From Deltaproteobacteria bacterium (GTDB lineage Bacteria; Desulfobacterota; Syntrophia; Syntrophales; Smithellaceae): a stretch of 32,455 bases of DNA. A program made the translations under genes and the position numbers. The first letter of the stretch is position 1; each line of letters begins with the position of its first letter. The notes beneath the pieces were generated by a model, which ran no database searches, had not been told where the DNA came from, and saw only the letters and a list, made by a program, of their open reading frames with translations. Below are positions 8,637 through 17,045 of the stretch, piece after piece. The DNA lies in the NCBI GenBank assembly GCA_009668925.1, contig SBEK01000016.1, positions 1 through 32,455 of the forward strand, written 5' to 3'.

Positions 8637-9283
8637 AAGAACCGACAGGCCGGCCGGACATGGTCCATTCCCCCACCGTTATCGAGAAGATTCTTCTTGA
8701 TCCTCCCGCATCTAAAATCTATTCCCGGCTCGGCTACCGCAGAAAGCTGACATCCCTTTCTCCTGCCCGGAAAGAAGAGACGGACCGTTATATTGAAGAA
8801 GCCGCGGCGCTCATTTCTTTGCAGGGAGCCTTTATGAGATTGCCCATCCGGGAAACGGACGGACGAGTCGTCCGGCTCTCAGGCGGGCTTTGCCTGGAGA
8901 GCACGAAGGTGGCCCGCTTTCTCACCGCGTGCACAGAAGCCGTGTTCATGGCAGCGACCTCCGGCAACGCCGTCATGGAGAGCATCAAAAATAAAACGAA
9001 TGAAGACAATCTGACGGCCGCGGTTGTCTATGACGCAACGGCCAGCGAAATGACCGATGCCGCCCTCGATTGGCTTATGTCCTATATCAACGGGCAGCTG
9101 CGGCGCGAGGGCAAACAGCTTTTGAAGAGGCGTTTTTCAGCCGGCTACGGAGATTTTGCGCTCTCGAATCAAAAAGAAATATTCGAAAAGCTGCAGCTGG
9201 AGCGAATCGGCGTCGCCCTCACCCCCAGTTTTTTACTGATCCCTGAAAAATCCGTCACGGCCGTCGGCGGAATCTCCGGATGA
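8633..9283 (+). CDS. Stand-alone methionine-synthase-activation-domain-like protein
   Basis: The 216-residue protein has no signal peptide or membrane segment. Its C-terminal part, RFSAGYGDF (Arg167, Gly171, Tyr172) followed by LSNQKEIFEKL, IGVALTPSFLLIP and KSVTAVGGI, matches the AdoMet-binding pattern of the reactivation domain of B12-dependent methionine synthase (RxxxGY, then MxPxxSVS-like). In MetH that domain donates a methyl from AdoMet to reactivate oxidised cobalamin. Here it exists alone without the B12, folate or homocysteine domains, so it would serve a separate corrinoid protein or have another AdoMet-linked role. Its ATG overlaps the stop of the response regulator. The family call is by motif; the function is open. 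Confidence 0.75.
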   Translation: MKEPTGRPDMVHSPTVIEKILLDPPASKIYSRLGYRRKLTSLSPARKEETDRYIEEAAALISLQGAFMRLPIRETDGRVVRLSGGLCLESTKVARFLTACTEAVFMAATSGNAVMESIKNKTNEDNLTAAVVYDATASEMTDAALDWLMSYINGQLRREGKQLLKRRFSAGYGDFALSNQKEIFEKLQLERIGVALTPSFLLIPEKSVTAVGGISG

Positions 9284-9334
9284 CGATAATTTCATATTGC
9301 TTTTCCGACGCCGACGCTCTAAGGTTCCTCTCCT

Positions 9335-11680
9335 ATGAAGCGAAATGATCCCGCACCGGCCGAGACAGACAACACCATGAGAACCGCAGTGGAACGCCTC
9401 CACGCTCTGGAAGCCGCCATCAACCGCGGTCCGGTAATCTACTGCATCTGGCGTTTTGCCGATGGAGCGCCGGTGGAATATGTCTCGGGCAATATTGCTC
9501 AATGGGGGTATGCGCCGGAGGATTTCACGTCCGGGCGCAAAACGTGGTACGACATCACCTATCCCGATGACATCGGCCGCCTCCAACTGGAAATTCGCGA
9601 AAATCTGAAAAATAAAATCCCGATGTTTGAGCAAAGCTACCGGGTGCTCAGCAGCGCAGGTGAAGTCCGCTGGGTTCAGGACCAAACGGTATTTATTTAC
9701 GACCCTGTGGGCCGCGTGACGCATATGCAGGGTTCCATCCTGGATGTGTCCGTCCAGAATCAGACCAGGCAAATTCTGCATGAGACACAAAACCTTTACC
9801 AAACCGTATTTGAGAATGCGGGAACCGCCATCGGCATTGCCGATCAGGACAGAAATATCCTGCTCGGCAATAAAAAAATGGAAGAACTCACAGGATATAC
9901 GCTTGCGGAACTGACCGGCGGAAAAACACAATGGGATTCCTTCCTTCCCGCTCCAGACGGCGAATTACTGAAAAGCCAGCATAAGAAGCGGCTGGCCGAT
10001 CCGTCGGCGCCTCCGCGTCAATATGATACCCGCTTCATTACCAAAAGCGGCGTCGTGAAGGATATTCAGCTCGCGGCGACGATGATACCCGGAACACAAA
10101 GATCCGTTGTCTCCCTATTGGACATCACCGACCGCACACAGGCGGAAAGAGAACTCCGGGAGTCCCGGGAACGCCTCCAGGAATTGCTGGCCAGATCGTC
10201 GGACATCATTGCCGTTGTGGACGAGCAGGGGACCTTTCAATATGTGTCGCCGTCGGTTAAAAGTACTCTGCTGTATGATCAGTCGGATTTGGTCGGCAGG
10301 AGCTGTCTGGATTTCATCCATCCGGACGATGCAGAGACGATCATCACCGAACTTAAAGATCTGGTCCTTTACCAGAATACGGGAATCGCCACGGAATTCC
10401 GCTTTCGCACCGCCGCCGGCGACTGGACCTGCCTGGAAGCGCTGGGGAGCAATTGTCTCCATAATCCGGCCATCCGCGGCATCATCATTAACGCCCGCGA
10501 GGTGACGGAACGTAAGCGTCTGGAATTGCAGCTGCTCCACTCGCAAAAGATGGAAGCCATCGGCCGGCTCGCCGGAGGCATCGCTCACGACTTCAACAAT
10601 ATCCTCATGGGCATTCAGGGATATATTTCTCTCTTGCTCCTGAAGACCGATACGGTTCATGCCGATTTCGAAAAACTCATCAATATCCAGGCGCTCGTGC
10701 AAAGCGGCGCGGACCTCACCGGCAAACTGCTGGGATTTGCCCGCGGCGGCCGCTATGAACTGAAAGCAACGGACATCAACACCCTGATTGCCAGGACCGT
10801 CAATTTATTCGGCCGAACCAAGAAGGAAATCGCCGTGCATCAGAAATACGAAAAGAAACCCTGGACCGTCGAGGTGGACCGCATCCAGATCGAGCAGGTC
10901 ATCCTCAATTTGCTGGTCAATGCCGGACAGGCCATGCCCCAGGGCGGAGACATCTATGTGGAAACCGAAAATACCGCGGTCGGCCGGTCATCTCGCTTTG
11001 GGGATCTCGAACCGGGAGACTACATGAAAATCAGCATTACGGACACCGGTCTGGGAATGGACGAAGAAACGCGGCAAAAGGTTTTTGAACCGTTCTTTAC
11101 GACGAAAGAAAAGGTCCGGGGCGTGGGCCTGGGACTGGCGTCCGCTTTCGGCATCATCAAGGAACACGGAGGGATCATCACCGTGGCAAGCGAGCCGGGA
11201 AAGGGCACGACCTTCACCATATACCTCGCGACCTCCGACAAGGAGGTGCCCAAAGAAAATTATGAAGTCAAAGCAATTCTGACCGGACAGGAAGCGATCC
11301 TGCTGGTCGACGACGAATCGTCCGTCATCGACGTCTGCCGGGACATTTTAATCAGTCTGGGGTACAAAATATTCACAGCGGGAAGCGGCCGGGAAGCCGT
11401 CGCGCTTTATGCCCTCCATAAGGAAAAGATTGATCTCGTCCTTTTAGACATGATCATGCCCGGGCTAAACGGCGCCGAAACCTACAACCAGTTGAAGGCC
11501 ATCAATCCTCACGTCAAGGTTATTTTGTCCACGGGATACAGCGGAAGCGAAGAGGCCCAGAGGATTCTGGACACAGGCTGTTCCGGACTGATCCAGAAAC
11601 CGTTTCGCATCGAGGACCTGTCGCAGAAGATACGCGAAATTCTGGATGCACAGGCCACGCTTAAGGAGAAGACCGGATAA
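9335..11680 (+). CDS. Soluble hybrid histidine kinase: PAS-PAS-PAS-HisKA-HATPase-REC
   Basis: The 781-residue protein has no membrane segment. Three PAS/PAC units span about residues 12-145, 150-272 and 279-405. The HisKA box carries phospho-acceptor His418 (GGIAHDFNN, the HDFNN subtype). The ATPase has an N box (NLLVNAGQAMPQGG), a G1 box (DTGLGMDEE, about 569) and a G2 box (GVGLGLASAFGI, about 597). A receiver domain from about 654 to the end holds Asp705 (LLDMIMPG) and the KPF motif. It probably senses a cytoplasmic small molecule or redox state and could phosphorylate its own receiver or the free receiver encoded at 8235. It lies 51 bases after the previous gene, so cotranscription is possible but unproven. 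Confidence 0.92.
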   Translation: MKRNDPAPAETDNTMRTAVERLHALEAAINRGPVIYCIWRFADGAPVEYVSGNIAQWGYAPEDFTSGRKTWYDITYPDDIGRLQLEIRENLKNKIPMFEQSYRVLSSAGEVRWVQDQTVFIYDPVGRVTHMQGSILDVSVQNQTRQILHETQNLYQTVFENAGTAIGIADQDRNILLGNKKMEELTGYTLAELTGGKTQWDSFLPAPDGELLKSQHKKRLADPSAPPRQYDTRFITKSGVVKDIQLAATMIPGTQRSVVSLLDITDRTQAERELRESRERLQELLARSSDIIAVVDEQGTFQYVSPSVKSTLLYDQSDLVGRSCLDFIHPDDAETIITELKDLVLYQNTGIATEFRFRTAAGDWTCLEALGSNCLHNPAIRGIIINAREVTERKRLELQLLHSQKMEAIGRLAGGIAHDFNNILMGIQGYISLLLLKTDTVHADFEKLINIQALVQSGADLTGKLLGFARGGRYELKATDINTLIARTVNLFGRTKKEIAVHQKYEKKPWTVEVDRIQIEQVILNLLVNAGQAMPQGGDIYVETENTAVGRSSRFGDLEPGDYMKISITDTGLGMDEETRQKVFEPFFTTKEKVRGVGLGLASAFGIIKEHGGIITVASEPGKGTTFTIYLATSDKEVPKENYEVKAILTGQEAILLVDDESSVIDVCRDILISLGYKIFTAGSGREAVALYALHKEKIDLVLLDMIMPGLNGAETYNQLKAINPHVKVILSTGYSGSEEAQRILDTGCSGLIQKPFRIEDLSQKIREILDAQATLKEKTG

Positions 11681-11702
11681 GACAACCGCCCGTTCCCTGC
11701 AC

Positions 11703-13310
11703 CTAGAATTTTTTCTTCAGCTCCTGCTTCAAAATTTTGCCCGTCGGATTTCTCGGGAAATCCTTCATGAACTCTACAAATTCCGGCAGTTTATATTTGG
11801 CGATTTTATCGGCAAGATAGGTTTTGACCTCCTCCGCCGTCATCTCGCAGTTTTTTTCCAGAATGATACAGGCCCGGACGCGCTCACCCAGCGCTTTGTC
11901 GGGAGCGCCGATCACGGCGACTTCAGCAATTTTCGGGTGCTTCTCCAGCGGGATCTCAATCTCGCGGGGATAGATGTTTTCGCCGCCCCGGTTGATCATT
12001 TCCTTCTTGCGACCGGAAATATAAACATATCCCATTTCATCCATGTGTCCCATATCGCCGGTGTGCAGCCAGCCGTTTTTCAGCGACTCGGCCGTGGCTT
12101 CCGGTTTGTTCAAATAACCGATCATGACGGCGTCGCCCCCGACGCAGATTTCGCCGCGCTCGCCGTAGGGCAGGATATTGTTTTCATCGTCCATGATTTC
12201 GACCTCCAGGCCCGGAAACGCCATGCCGATGGAGCCGATGTTCTGGGGAATCAGCGACGACGTCGTCGAGACGCCGGTCGCTTCCGTGAGGCCATAGCCG
12301 TCCACCACCTCGACGCCGTACTTTTCCTTGAAACCGTGAATCAGGTCCACCGGCATGGGCGCGGCTCCGGTGAAGGCCATCCTCAATTTCAGTTTGTCGA
12401 ATTCGATCATTTTGGGATCGGCGGCATTGTAGATATAGGCGTACATGGCCGGTACGCCCTGAACGGTGGTAATGCCGTAGCGGGTCAGCGTTGGCCAGAA
12501 ATCCGCGGGCGAAAAGGTCCGGCGGATGCAGAGCGTCAGCCCCTGGTAGATGGTCGGATAGGTCCAGACGCAAAGCGGATTCACATGGAACATCGGCAGA
12601 ATAATCAGAAAGACATCGCCGGGCAGGCTGGTGCCAAAAATGGCCTTGCCCTTGCAGATGGTCAGTTCATTGCGGTTAGAAAGCAGAATGCCTTTGGGCA
12701 TACCCGTCGTTCCGGACGAATACAACAGCATCACCGGGTCATCCGGCGATTGCGGCACCAGGGTTTCATCGGCCGGGTAACGGGCCAGAATGTCCGCCAG
12801 GGTCGTCTCGGCGATTTTGGCGGAATGCTCGATGCCGGTCACGACTTCGACGACAACCGGTTTGTGCGTGGACACCTGCCAGCCCTTGGCAAATTCATCC
12901 ATGTAGTCGCTGCCCACGAAGGCCACCTTCGGCTTGGAATCTTCCAGCACGTAAGCGATCTCCGGTCCTTTGAGCATGTAATTCACCGCGCCCGTAACGG
13001 CTCCCAGTTTCTGGGCCCCGAACATCGTGTAGTAGATCTCCGGGGAATTCAGAATCATCACGGAAACGATGTCGCCCTTCCCAACGCCCTTCTCGGCGAG
13101 GTAGTGCGCGACGGCATTGGCCCGGTCATTCACCTGGGCATAGGTAATGACGTCGTCGTAGTAATAAACGAGCGGCTGATCCGGGCTTTCCCGGACGCGC
13201 GCCAGGAACATCTCGGCGATGTTTGTGAATTCGATTGCCCGCCCCGTGAGCGTCGCCAGCTTTTCCAGCGGCACGTACGTGCGTCGATAACGCTTGCTTT
13301 TGTCAACCAT
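11703..13310 (-). CDS. AMP-forming acyl-CoA synthetase (fatty-acid CoA ligase family)
   Basis: The 535-residue protein activates a carboxylic acid with ATP and CoA through an acyl-adenylate. The ATP-binding loop YSSGTTGMPKG is at 197-207, the GYGLTEATG motif follows in mid-protein, the hinge region reads LHTGDMGHMDEMGYVYISGRKKEMI, and the catalytic lysine is Lys525 (NPTGKILK). No membrane segment is seen. The chain length of the substrate cannot be read from sequence. AAGGGA lies seven bases before the ATG. It starts 16 bases after the stop of the membrane-HD protein, so the two are probably cotranscribed from the right. Confidence 0.9.
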   Translation of the reverse strand: MVDKSKRYRRTYVPLEKLATLTGRAIEFTNIAEMFLARVRESPDQPLVYYYDDVITYAQVNDRANAVAHYLAEKGVGKGDIVSVMILNSPEIYYTMFGAQKLGAVTGAVNYMLKGPEIAYVLEDSKPKVAFVGSDYMDEFAKGWQVSTHKPVVVEVVTGIEHSAKIAETTLADILARYPADETLVPQSPDDPVMLLYSSGTTGMPKGILLSNRNELTICKGKAIFGTSLPGDVFLIILPMFHVNPLCVWTYPTIYQGLTLCIRRTFSPADFWPTLTRYGITTVQGVPAMYAYIYNAADPKMIEFDKLKLRMAFTGAAPMPVDLIHGFKEKYGVEVVDGYGLTEATGVSTTSSLIPQNIGSIGMAFPGLEVEIMDDENNILPYGERGEICVGGDAVMIGYLNKPEATAESLKNGWLHTGDMGHMDEMGYVYISGRKKEMINRGGENIYPREIEIPLEKHPKIAEVAVIGAPDKALGERVRACIILEKNCEMTAEEVKTYLADKIAKYKLPEFVEFMKDFPRNPTGKILKQELKKKF

Positions 13311-13326
13311 GGAATGTCCCTTTCTT

Positions 13327-14601
13327 TTACTCTTCTATTTTTATTTTATTCTTTTTATTCTCGGTCTTTTTTTCCTGTCGCTCGTTGAGCCGCTTTTTGT
13401 ATTCGTTGATGAATTCCCGGGACGACAGGTATTTGTCAGCAAAGGATACGATATAGGACTCCTTATATTTGGGAGGCACCAGCGTCAGGGGCCACATGTG
13501 TCTTTTTATGATATCCTCTTCAATCTCGTTCACTGAAAAATATTTCTTGGCGTTGGCCACGGCGATCGCCGGATGCGCAAGCCCATGGAATTTTTCCCGG
13601 GGCAGATCCGGAACGTCGTGATTGCGCCAGTCATATAAAAAGAAGTCATGCAACAGCGCCCCACGGGCGGTCGATCGGTAGTCCAGCTTGAAATATTTAC
13701 TGATCCGGTAGGAAAAATAAGCCACGTCATTGACATGGGCATAGATCGACGAGTTATGATGAAAAAAGTCTTTGAGCTTCAGGAACTCTTCGTGCTGCAG
13801 GATATCCTGCACGATTTCGTAGTATTCTTTTTCAAAGGGTTTTCTGTCCGCCATTTCCAGGAATATTTTCTCCTGAATCGGCTTCAGGAGGGAATTGATC
13901 CGGGAACGGATCTTCCGGTTAATATTTTCATTGATATAATTATTCAGGTCGGGAAACGCGTCGCGCAGGCGCTGAAACGATTTCAGATTGTTTTCAATTT
14001 CGGCGTTGCTTAAGTTGAAATACTGGTCGTAAATATAAGCCACACCACGCCGGAAAGCGGCCAGCGACATCACGGAAAATGTATAGTCGATCCAGCAATA
14101 GACCAGGAAAACGATCGCCGCAATCCGGACAAAGACTTCGTTGAACCCGGCCACCCATTGCAGGACGATCGGATGAATCCAGGTGACGAAGCCCACGGCC
14201 AGGAGCGTCCAGATGATTGAAAACTGCAGACAGACATAACCATGCAGGTTGAACCGGTTTCCTGAATAGTCCCAGAGCGTCAGCTTGAATATTTTTTCCG
14301 ACAACAGGCCGACCAGATATTCCATGGCCGTGACGGCCAGACCGAAAGCAATAAAACGCGCTGCGATAGGCCAGTCTTGAAAGAGGTGCTGCAAAACAAT
14401 GACGAGGAACGCCCCGAAACCATAAATGAGAATGAAAGGACCAAACAGAAATCCCGCATTGACGAATTTCCGCTGCGAGACGGACCGGTAAATAACCTCT
14501 ACCGCCCATCCGATAAAGCAGTAAATTGCAAAAAGAACGATATAATAAAAGAAATTCAGGTTGCTGGTTAACGCAATATTTTGCACAACGGGTCCCGACA
14601 C
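13327..14601 (-). CDS. Membrane protein (PF06541-like) fused to an HD phosphohydrolase domain
   Basis: The 424-residue protein begins with a region of about six hydrophobic segments (about 15-185) including CFIGWAVEVIYRS, FLFGPFILIYGFGA and the WDYSGNRFNLHGYVC motif. These fit the family called putative ABC-transporter type IV / CmpB (PF06541), whose function is unknown. A helical linker follows, then an HD-type domain at about 280-400 with His289, His318-Asp319 (LLHDFFLYD), His343, His368 and Asp389 (FADKY). The tail is Lys/Glu rich. The start is GTG 14601, without a convincing ribosome binding site, so the exact N-terminus is uncertain. It precedes an acyl-CoA synthetase by 16 bases. Domain calls are by motif. 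Confidence 0.8.
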   Translation of the reverse strand: MSGPVVQNIALTSNLNFFYYIVLFAIYCFIGWAVEVIYRSVSQRKFVNAGFLFGPFILIYGFGAFLVIVLQHLFQDWPIAARFIAFGLAVTAMEYLVGLLSEKIFKLTLWDYSGNRFNLHGYVCLQFSIIWTLLAVGFVTWIHPIVLQWVAGFNEVFVRIAAIVFLVYCWIDYTFSVMSLAAFRRGVAYIYDQYFNLSNAEIENNLKSFQRLRDAFPDLNNYINENINRKIRSRINSLLKPIQEKIFLEMADRKPFEKEYYEIVQDILQHEEFLKLKDFFHHNSSIYAHVNDVAYFSYRISKYFKLDYRSTARGALLHDFFLYDWRNHDVPDLPREKFHGLAHPAIAVANAKKYFSVNEIEEDIIKRHMWPLTLVPPKYKESYIVSFADKYLSSREFINEYKKRLNERQEKKTENKKNKIKIEE

Positions 14602-14749
14602 ATTAATTAATTTAGAGAGCCGCCGCCAAAGAGGGCGCGATTCGACTGATATTCATATGCGGAATGAATCCTTTGCCGGCACTTAATCACAGTTACGGAT
14701 CTTTGCAAGACATATTTCTTGGGGCACGGACCGGGCCATCCGACGGCGA

Positions 14750-14778
14750 TTGACATGAAAATCATCTGCTGCTAAAAT
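14750..14778 (+). promoter_or_regulatory. Sigma-70 promoter of the DUF523-DUF1722 gene
   Basis: TTGACA (14750-14755), a 17-base spacer and TAAAAT (14773-14778) match six of six and five of six consensus positions. Transcription would start near 14785, leaving only about 16 untranslated bases before the ATG at 14801. Confidence 0.75.
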
Positions 14779-14800
14779 TCGGACGTGAAAGTGAATCGCC

Positions 14801-15748
14801 ATGGATAAAATAAGAATCGGCATCAGTTCCTGTCTTCTGGGAAATCCCGTCCGCTATGACGGCGGGCATAAGCTGGACCGTTTTCTTCACGACACCCTGG
14901 GCCGGTACGTGGATTACGTGCCCGTCTGTCCGGAAGCGGAATCCGGCATGGGAGTTCCCCGGGAAGCCATGCGGCTTATAGGAAACACGGATGCCCCACG
15001 TCTGGTCACCCGCCTCACCCGGGAAGATATGACGGACATGATGATCCGCTGGTCGAAAGATCGCGTCCGGCAATTGGAAAAAGAAGATCTCTGCGGATTT
15101 ATTTTCAAGAGTGATTCACCATCGAGCGGGATGGAGCGGGTCAAGGTCTATGCGGACAACGGCATCCCGGCCAAATCGGGCGTGGGAATCTTTGCCCGGA
15201 TTTTCATGGAGCACTTCCCGGGGCTGCCGGTTGAAGACGAAGGCCGGCTCCATGACGCGGGCCTTCGCGAAAATTTCATTGAAAGAATTTTTACGCTTCA
15301 GCGCTGGCGGAAAATCCGCAACGCGGGATCCGGTCGGGGAGCGCTGGTCGATTTTCATTCCCGCCATAAACTCCTGCTTTTGTCGCACAGCACGAAACTC
15401 TACCGGGAAATGGGAAAGCTGGTCGCCGGACAAAAAAATCTCAGCCATCGGGATCTTTTCCGGCAGTATGAGTCACTCCTCTTGGACGCGCTGAAACTGA
15501 AAACGACGCCGAAAAAGAACACCAATGTATTACAGCACATGATGGGCTATTTTAAAGAACGGCTGGACGCCGATGAGAAGCAGGAATTGCTGGACGTCAT
15601 CGGCAATTATCAGCGGGGATACCTGCCGCTGATTGTTCCCGTCACACTCATCAGCCATTACGTCAGAAAATATGATCAGCCCTACCTGAAGGAACAGGTT
15701 TATCTGAATCCCCACCCGCTGGAGTTGCAGCTCAGAAACCACGCCTGA
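14801..15748 (+). CDS. DUF523-DUF1722 protein (TudS/YbgA-like)
   Basis: The 315-residue protein has an N-terminal DUF523 domain (about 1-145; IGISSCLLGNPVRYDGG and VCPEAESGMGVPRE) and a C-terminal DUF1722 domain (about 190-310; SHSTKLYREMGKLV, HMMGYFK, YLKEQVYLNPHP). Cys11, Cys43 and Cys98 fit the three cysteines that hold an [4Fe-4S] cluster in the DUF523 enzyme TudS, a thiouracil desulfidase. DUF1722 has no settled function; the same two-domain protein is YbgA in enterobacteria. It is a single-gene unit with its own promoter and a terminator 27 bases after the stop. The ribosome binding site is weak. Enzymatic role is inferred from the family only. Confidence 0.87.
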   Translation: MDKIRIGISSCLLGNPVRYDGGHKLDRFLHDTLGRYVDYVPVCPEAESGMGVPREAMRLIGNTDAPRLVTRLTREDMTDMMIRWSKDRVRQLEKEDLCGFIFKSDSPSSGMERVKVYADNGIPAKSGVGIFARIFMEHFPGLPVEDEGRLHDAGLRENFIERIFTLQRWRKIRNAGSGRGALVDFHSRHKLLLLSHSTKLYREMGKLVAGQKNLSHRDLFRQYESLLLDALKLKTTPKKNTNVLQHMMGYFKERLDADEKQELLDVIGNYQRGYLPLIVPVTLISHYVRKYDQPYLKEQVYLNPHPLELQLRNHA

Positions 15749-15774
15749 AGCGGCTGTCGTCCGGGCGAAGACGC

Positions 15775-15795
15775 GGCGGGTGCGCTCGCCTTTTT
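15775..15795 (+). terminator. Intrinsic terminator after the DUF523-DUF1722 gene
   Basis: GGCGGG (15775-15780), loop TGCG and CTCGCC (15785-15790) form a six-pair stem with one G-T wobble, followed at once by TTTTT. It begins 27 bases after the stop codon. Confidence 0.7.
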
Positions 15796-15929
15796 CATCC
15801 GTCTCTGAGCAAGGAAAGAATACTTAGGATCTTAATCCGCGGGAAATCCCGGCATCAACGACCGGAAACGCCCCCTCAGCTTCGTGCCGGTTCAGGCCCG
15901 TCCGCAAGGCTTCCGGCGACGAGGGAATA
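15796..15929. other. Intergenic stretch without a recognised gene
   Basis: No ORF with a ribosome binding site is visible between the two terminators that flank this stretch. It is GC-rich and contains several short complementary segments, but nothing I can name. Confidence 0.4.
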
Positions 15930-15967
15930 AAGAAGGAGGGAACGCCCGCGTCCCCTCCTTCTTGTTT
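15930..15967 (-). terminator. Strong hairpin, probably terminator of htpX (bidirectional)
   Basis: AAGAAGGAGGG (15930-15940) pairs with CCCTCCTTCTT (15953-15963), eleven perfect base pairs. It lies 26 bases beyond the htpX stop on the minus strand, where TATT follows. On the plus strand it is followed by GTTTTT, so it may also stop transcripts coming from the left. Confidence 0.7.
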
Positions 15968-15988
15968 TTAATGCTTCAGTCCCCGCGC

Positions 15989-16879
15989 TCAGGCCACCTG
16001 TCCGGCGGAACGTTTTAAGGCCTCAATGCGGTCTTCGAGCGGAGGATGCGTCATAAAAAGCAGCTTCAATCCGTGCTTGGACGGTTTGCCGGCAATGCCG
16101 AACGCTTTCATCTGATCCGGCAGCGGTTCATAAATGCTGCGCTGCAGGCTTTCCAATGCAGCGATCATGCTGCCTGTGCCCGCGAGCTTTGCGCCGCCCG
16201 CGTCCGCCGCGTATTCCCTTTTCCGGCTGAACCACAGAACGATGACGCTCGCCAGAATTCCGAAGACAATTTCAGCGACAATGGTGGTGATAAAGAAGCC
16301 CAGCCCCCGGCCTTCTTCATTTTTCAAAACGACGCGATCGACAAAATATCCGACGACGCGCGCAATAAAGATCACAAACGTGTTGACGACGCCCTGGATC
16401 AGACTGAGCGTAATCATATCGCCGTTGGCCACATGGCTGATTTCGTGGCCCAGCACCGCCTCGACTTCATCGCGCTTCATCGTCCGCAGGAGCCCGGTGC
16501 TGACCGCCACCAGCGCCTTGTCTTTATTCATACCGGTGGCAAAGGCGTTGGGCGAATCCGAATCGAACACCGCCACTTCGGGCATGCCGATTCCCGCCTG
16601 GCCCGCCTGCTTTTTTACAGTGTCCACCAGCCAGATTTCTATGGCGGAACGCGGCTGGACGATCACCTCGGCGCCGGTCGCCCGCTTGGCCATCCACTTC
16701 GAGATGGCGAGCGAAATGAACGAACCGCCGAACCCGAATACGGCCGCAAAGATCAGAAGGCTTACATAATTGATGCCGTTGGCATCGAGGAACCGGTCAA
16801 CGCCGAGGATTCTGATGACAATGCTCAAAACCACAATCACGGCGATATTGGTCACAAGAAACAGCAATACTCTCTTCAT
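15989..16879 (-). CDS. htpX: HtpX membrane zinc metalloprotease
   Basis: The 296-residue protein has normal HtpX length. Two hydrophobic segments lie at about 5-25 and 38-60, followed by the zinc site HEISH (His145, Glu146, His149) and the third ligand Glu222 ([12 protein letters not shown]). Another hydrophobic region lies at about 158-216. HtpX degrades damaged membrane proteins at the cytoplasmic membrane. The ATG at 16879 is preceded by GGAGGAGGT about nine bases upstream. It has its own consensus promoter and a palindrome in its short leader, so it is not part of the bio cluster that ends at 17046. Confidence 0.96.
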   Translation of the reverse strand: MKRVLLFLVTNIAVIVVLSIVIRILGVDRFLDANGINYVSLLIFAAVFGFGGSFISLAISKWMAKRATGAEVIVQPRSAIEIWLVDTVKKQAGQAGIGMPEVAVFDSDSPNAFATGMNKDKALVAVSTGLLRTMKRDEVEAVLGHEISHVANGDMITLSLIQGVVNTFVIFIARVVGYFVDRVVLKNEEGRGLGFFITTIVAEIVFGILASVIVLWFSRKREYAADAGGAKLAGTGSMIAALESLQRSIYEPLPDQMKAFGIAGKPSKHGLKLLFMTHPPLEDRIEALKRSAGQVA

Positions 16880-16895
16880 TCCTTAAATACCTCCT

Positions 16896-16915
16896 CCACT
16901 TCCGTACGGGAGTGG
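16896..16915 (-). promoter_or_regulatory. Palindrome in the htpX leader, touching the Shine-Dalgarno
   Basis: A 20-base palindrome with CCGTACGG at its centre, CCACT and AGTGG as outer arms and one T/G mismatch per side. It lies between the promoter and the start codon and its edge overlaps the GGAGG stretch. It could be a repressor operator or an RNA hairpin near the ribosome binding site. Confidence 0.5.
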
Positions 16916-16947
16916 TTTGAAAACACGATGGACTGCGAAATGGGCTT

Positions 16948-16975
16948 ATTTTAGTGTCTGACCTCAAAATGTCAA
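16948..16975 (-). promoter_or_regulatory. Sigma-70 promoter of htpX
   Basis: On the minus strand TTGACA (16975-16970), 16 bases, then TAAAAT (16953-16948). Transcription would begin near 16941, about 62 bases before the ATG. It looks like a housekeeping promoter, not a heat-shock sigma-32 one. Confidence 0.7.
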
Positions 16976-17045
16976 GCACTTCCTGAAGGGAAGGCAAACG
17001 ATGGAATTTTAAAGATAATTCCTCTCGCGGCTCCCACGATGCGGG

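Noticed and set aside
11646..13388. A 580-codon open frame on the plus strand opposite the acyl-CoA synthetase
   Set aside because: It lies antisense to a gene with complete family motifs, its His/Arg/Gln-rich translation resembles no protein, and it runs through two gene boundaries. It is a by-product of GC-rich codon use.
15796..15968. A small RNA gene ending at the 15930-15968 hairpin
   Set aside because: No convincing promoter precedes it, and the hairpin is well placed as the terminator of htpX on the other strand.
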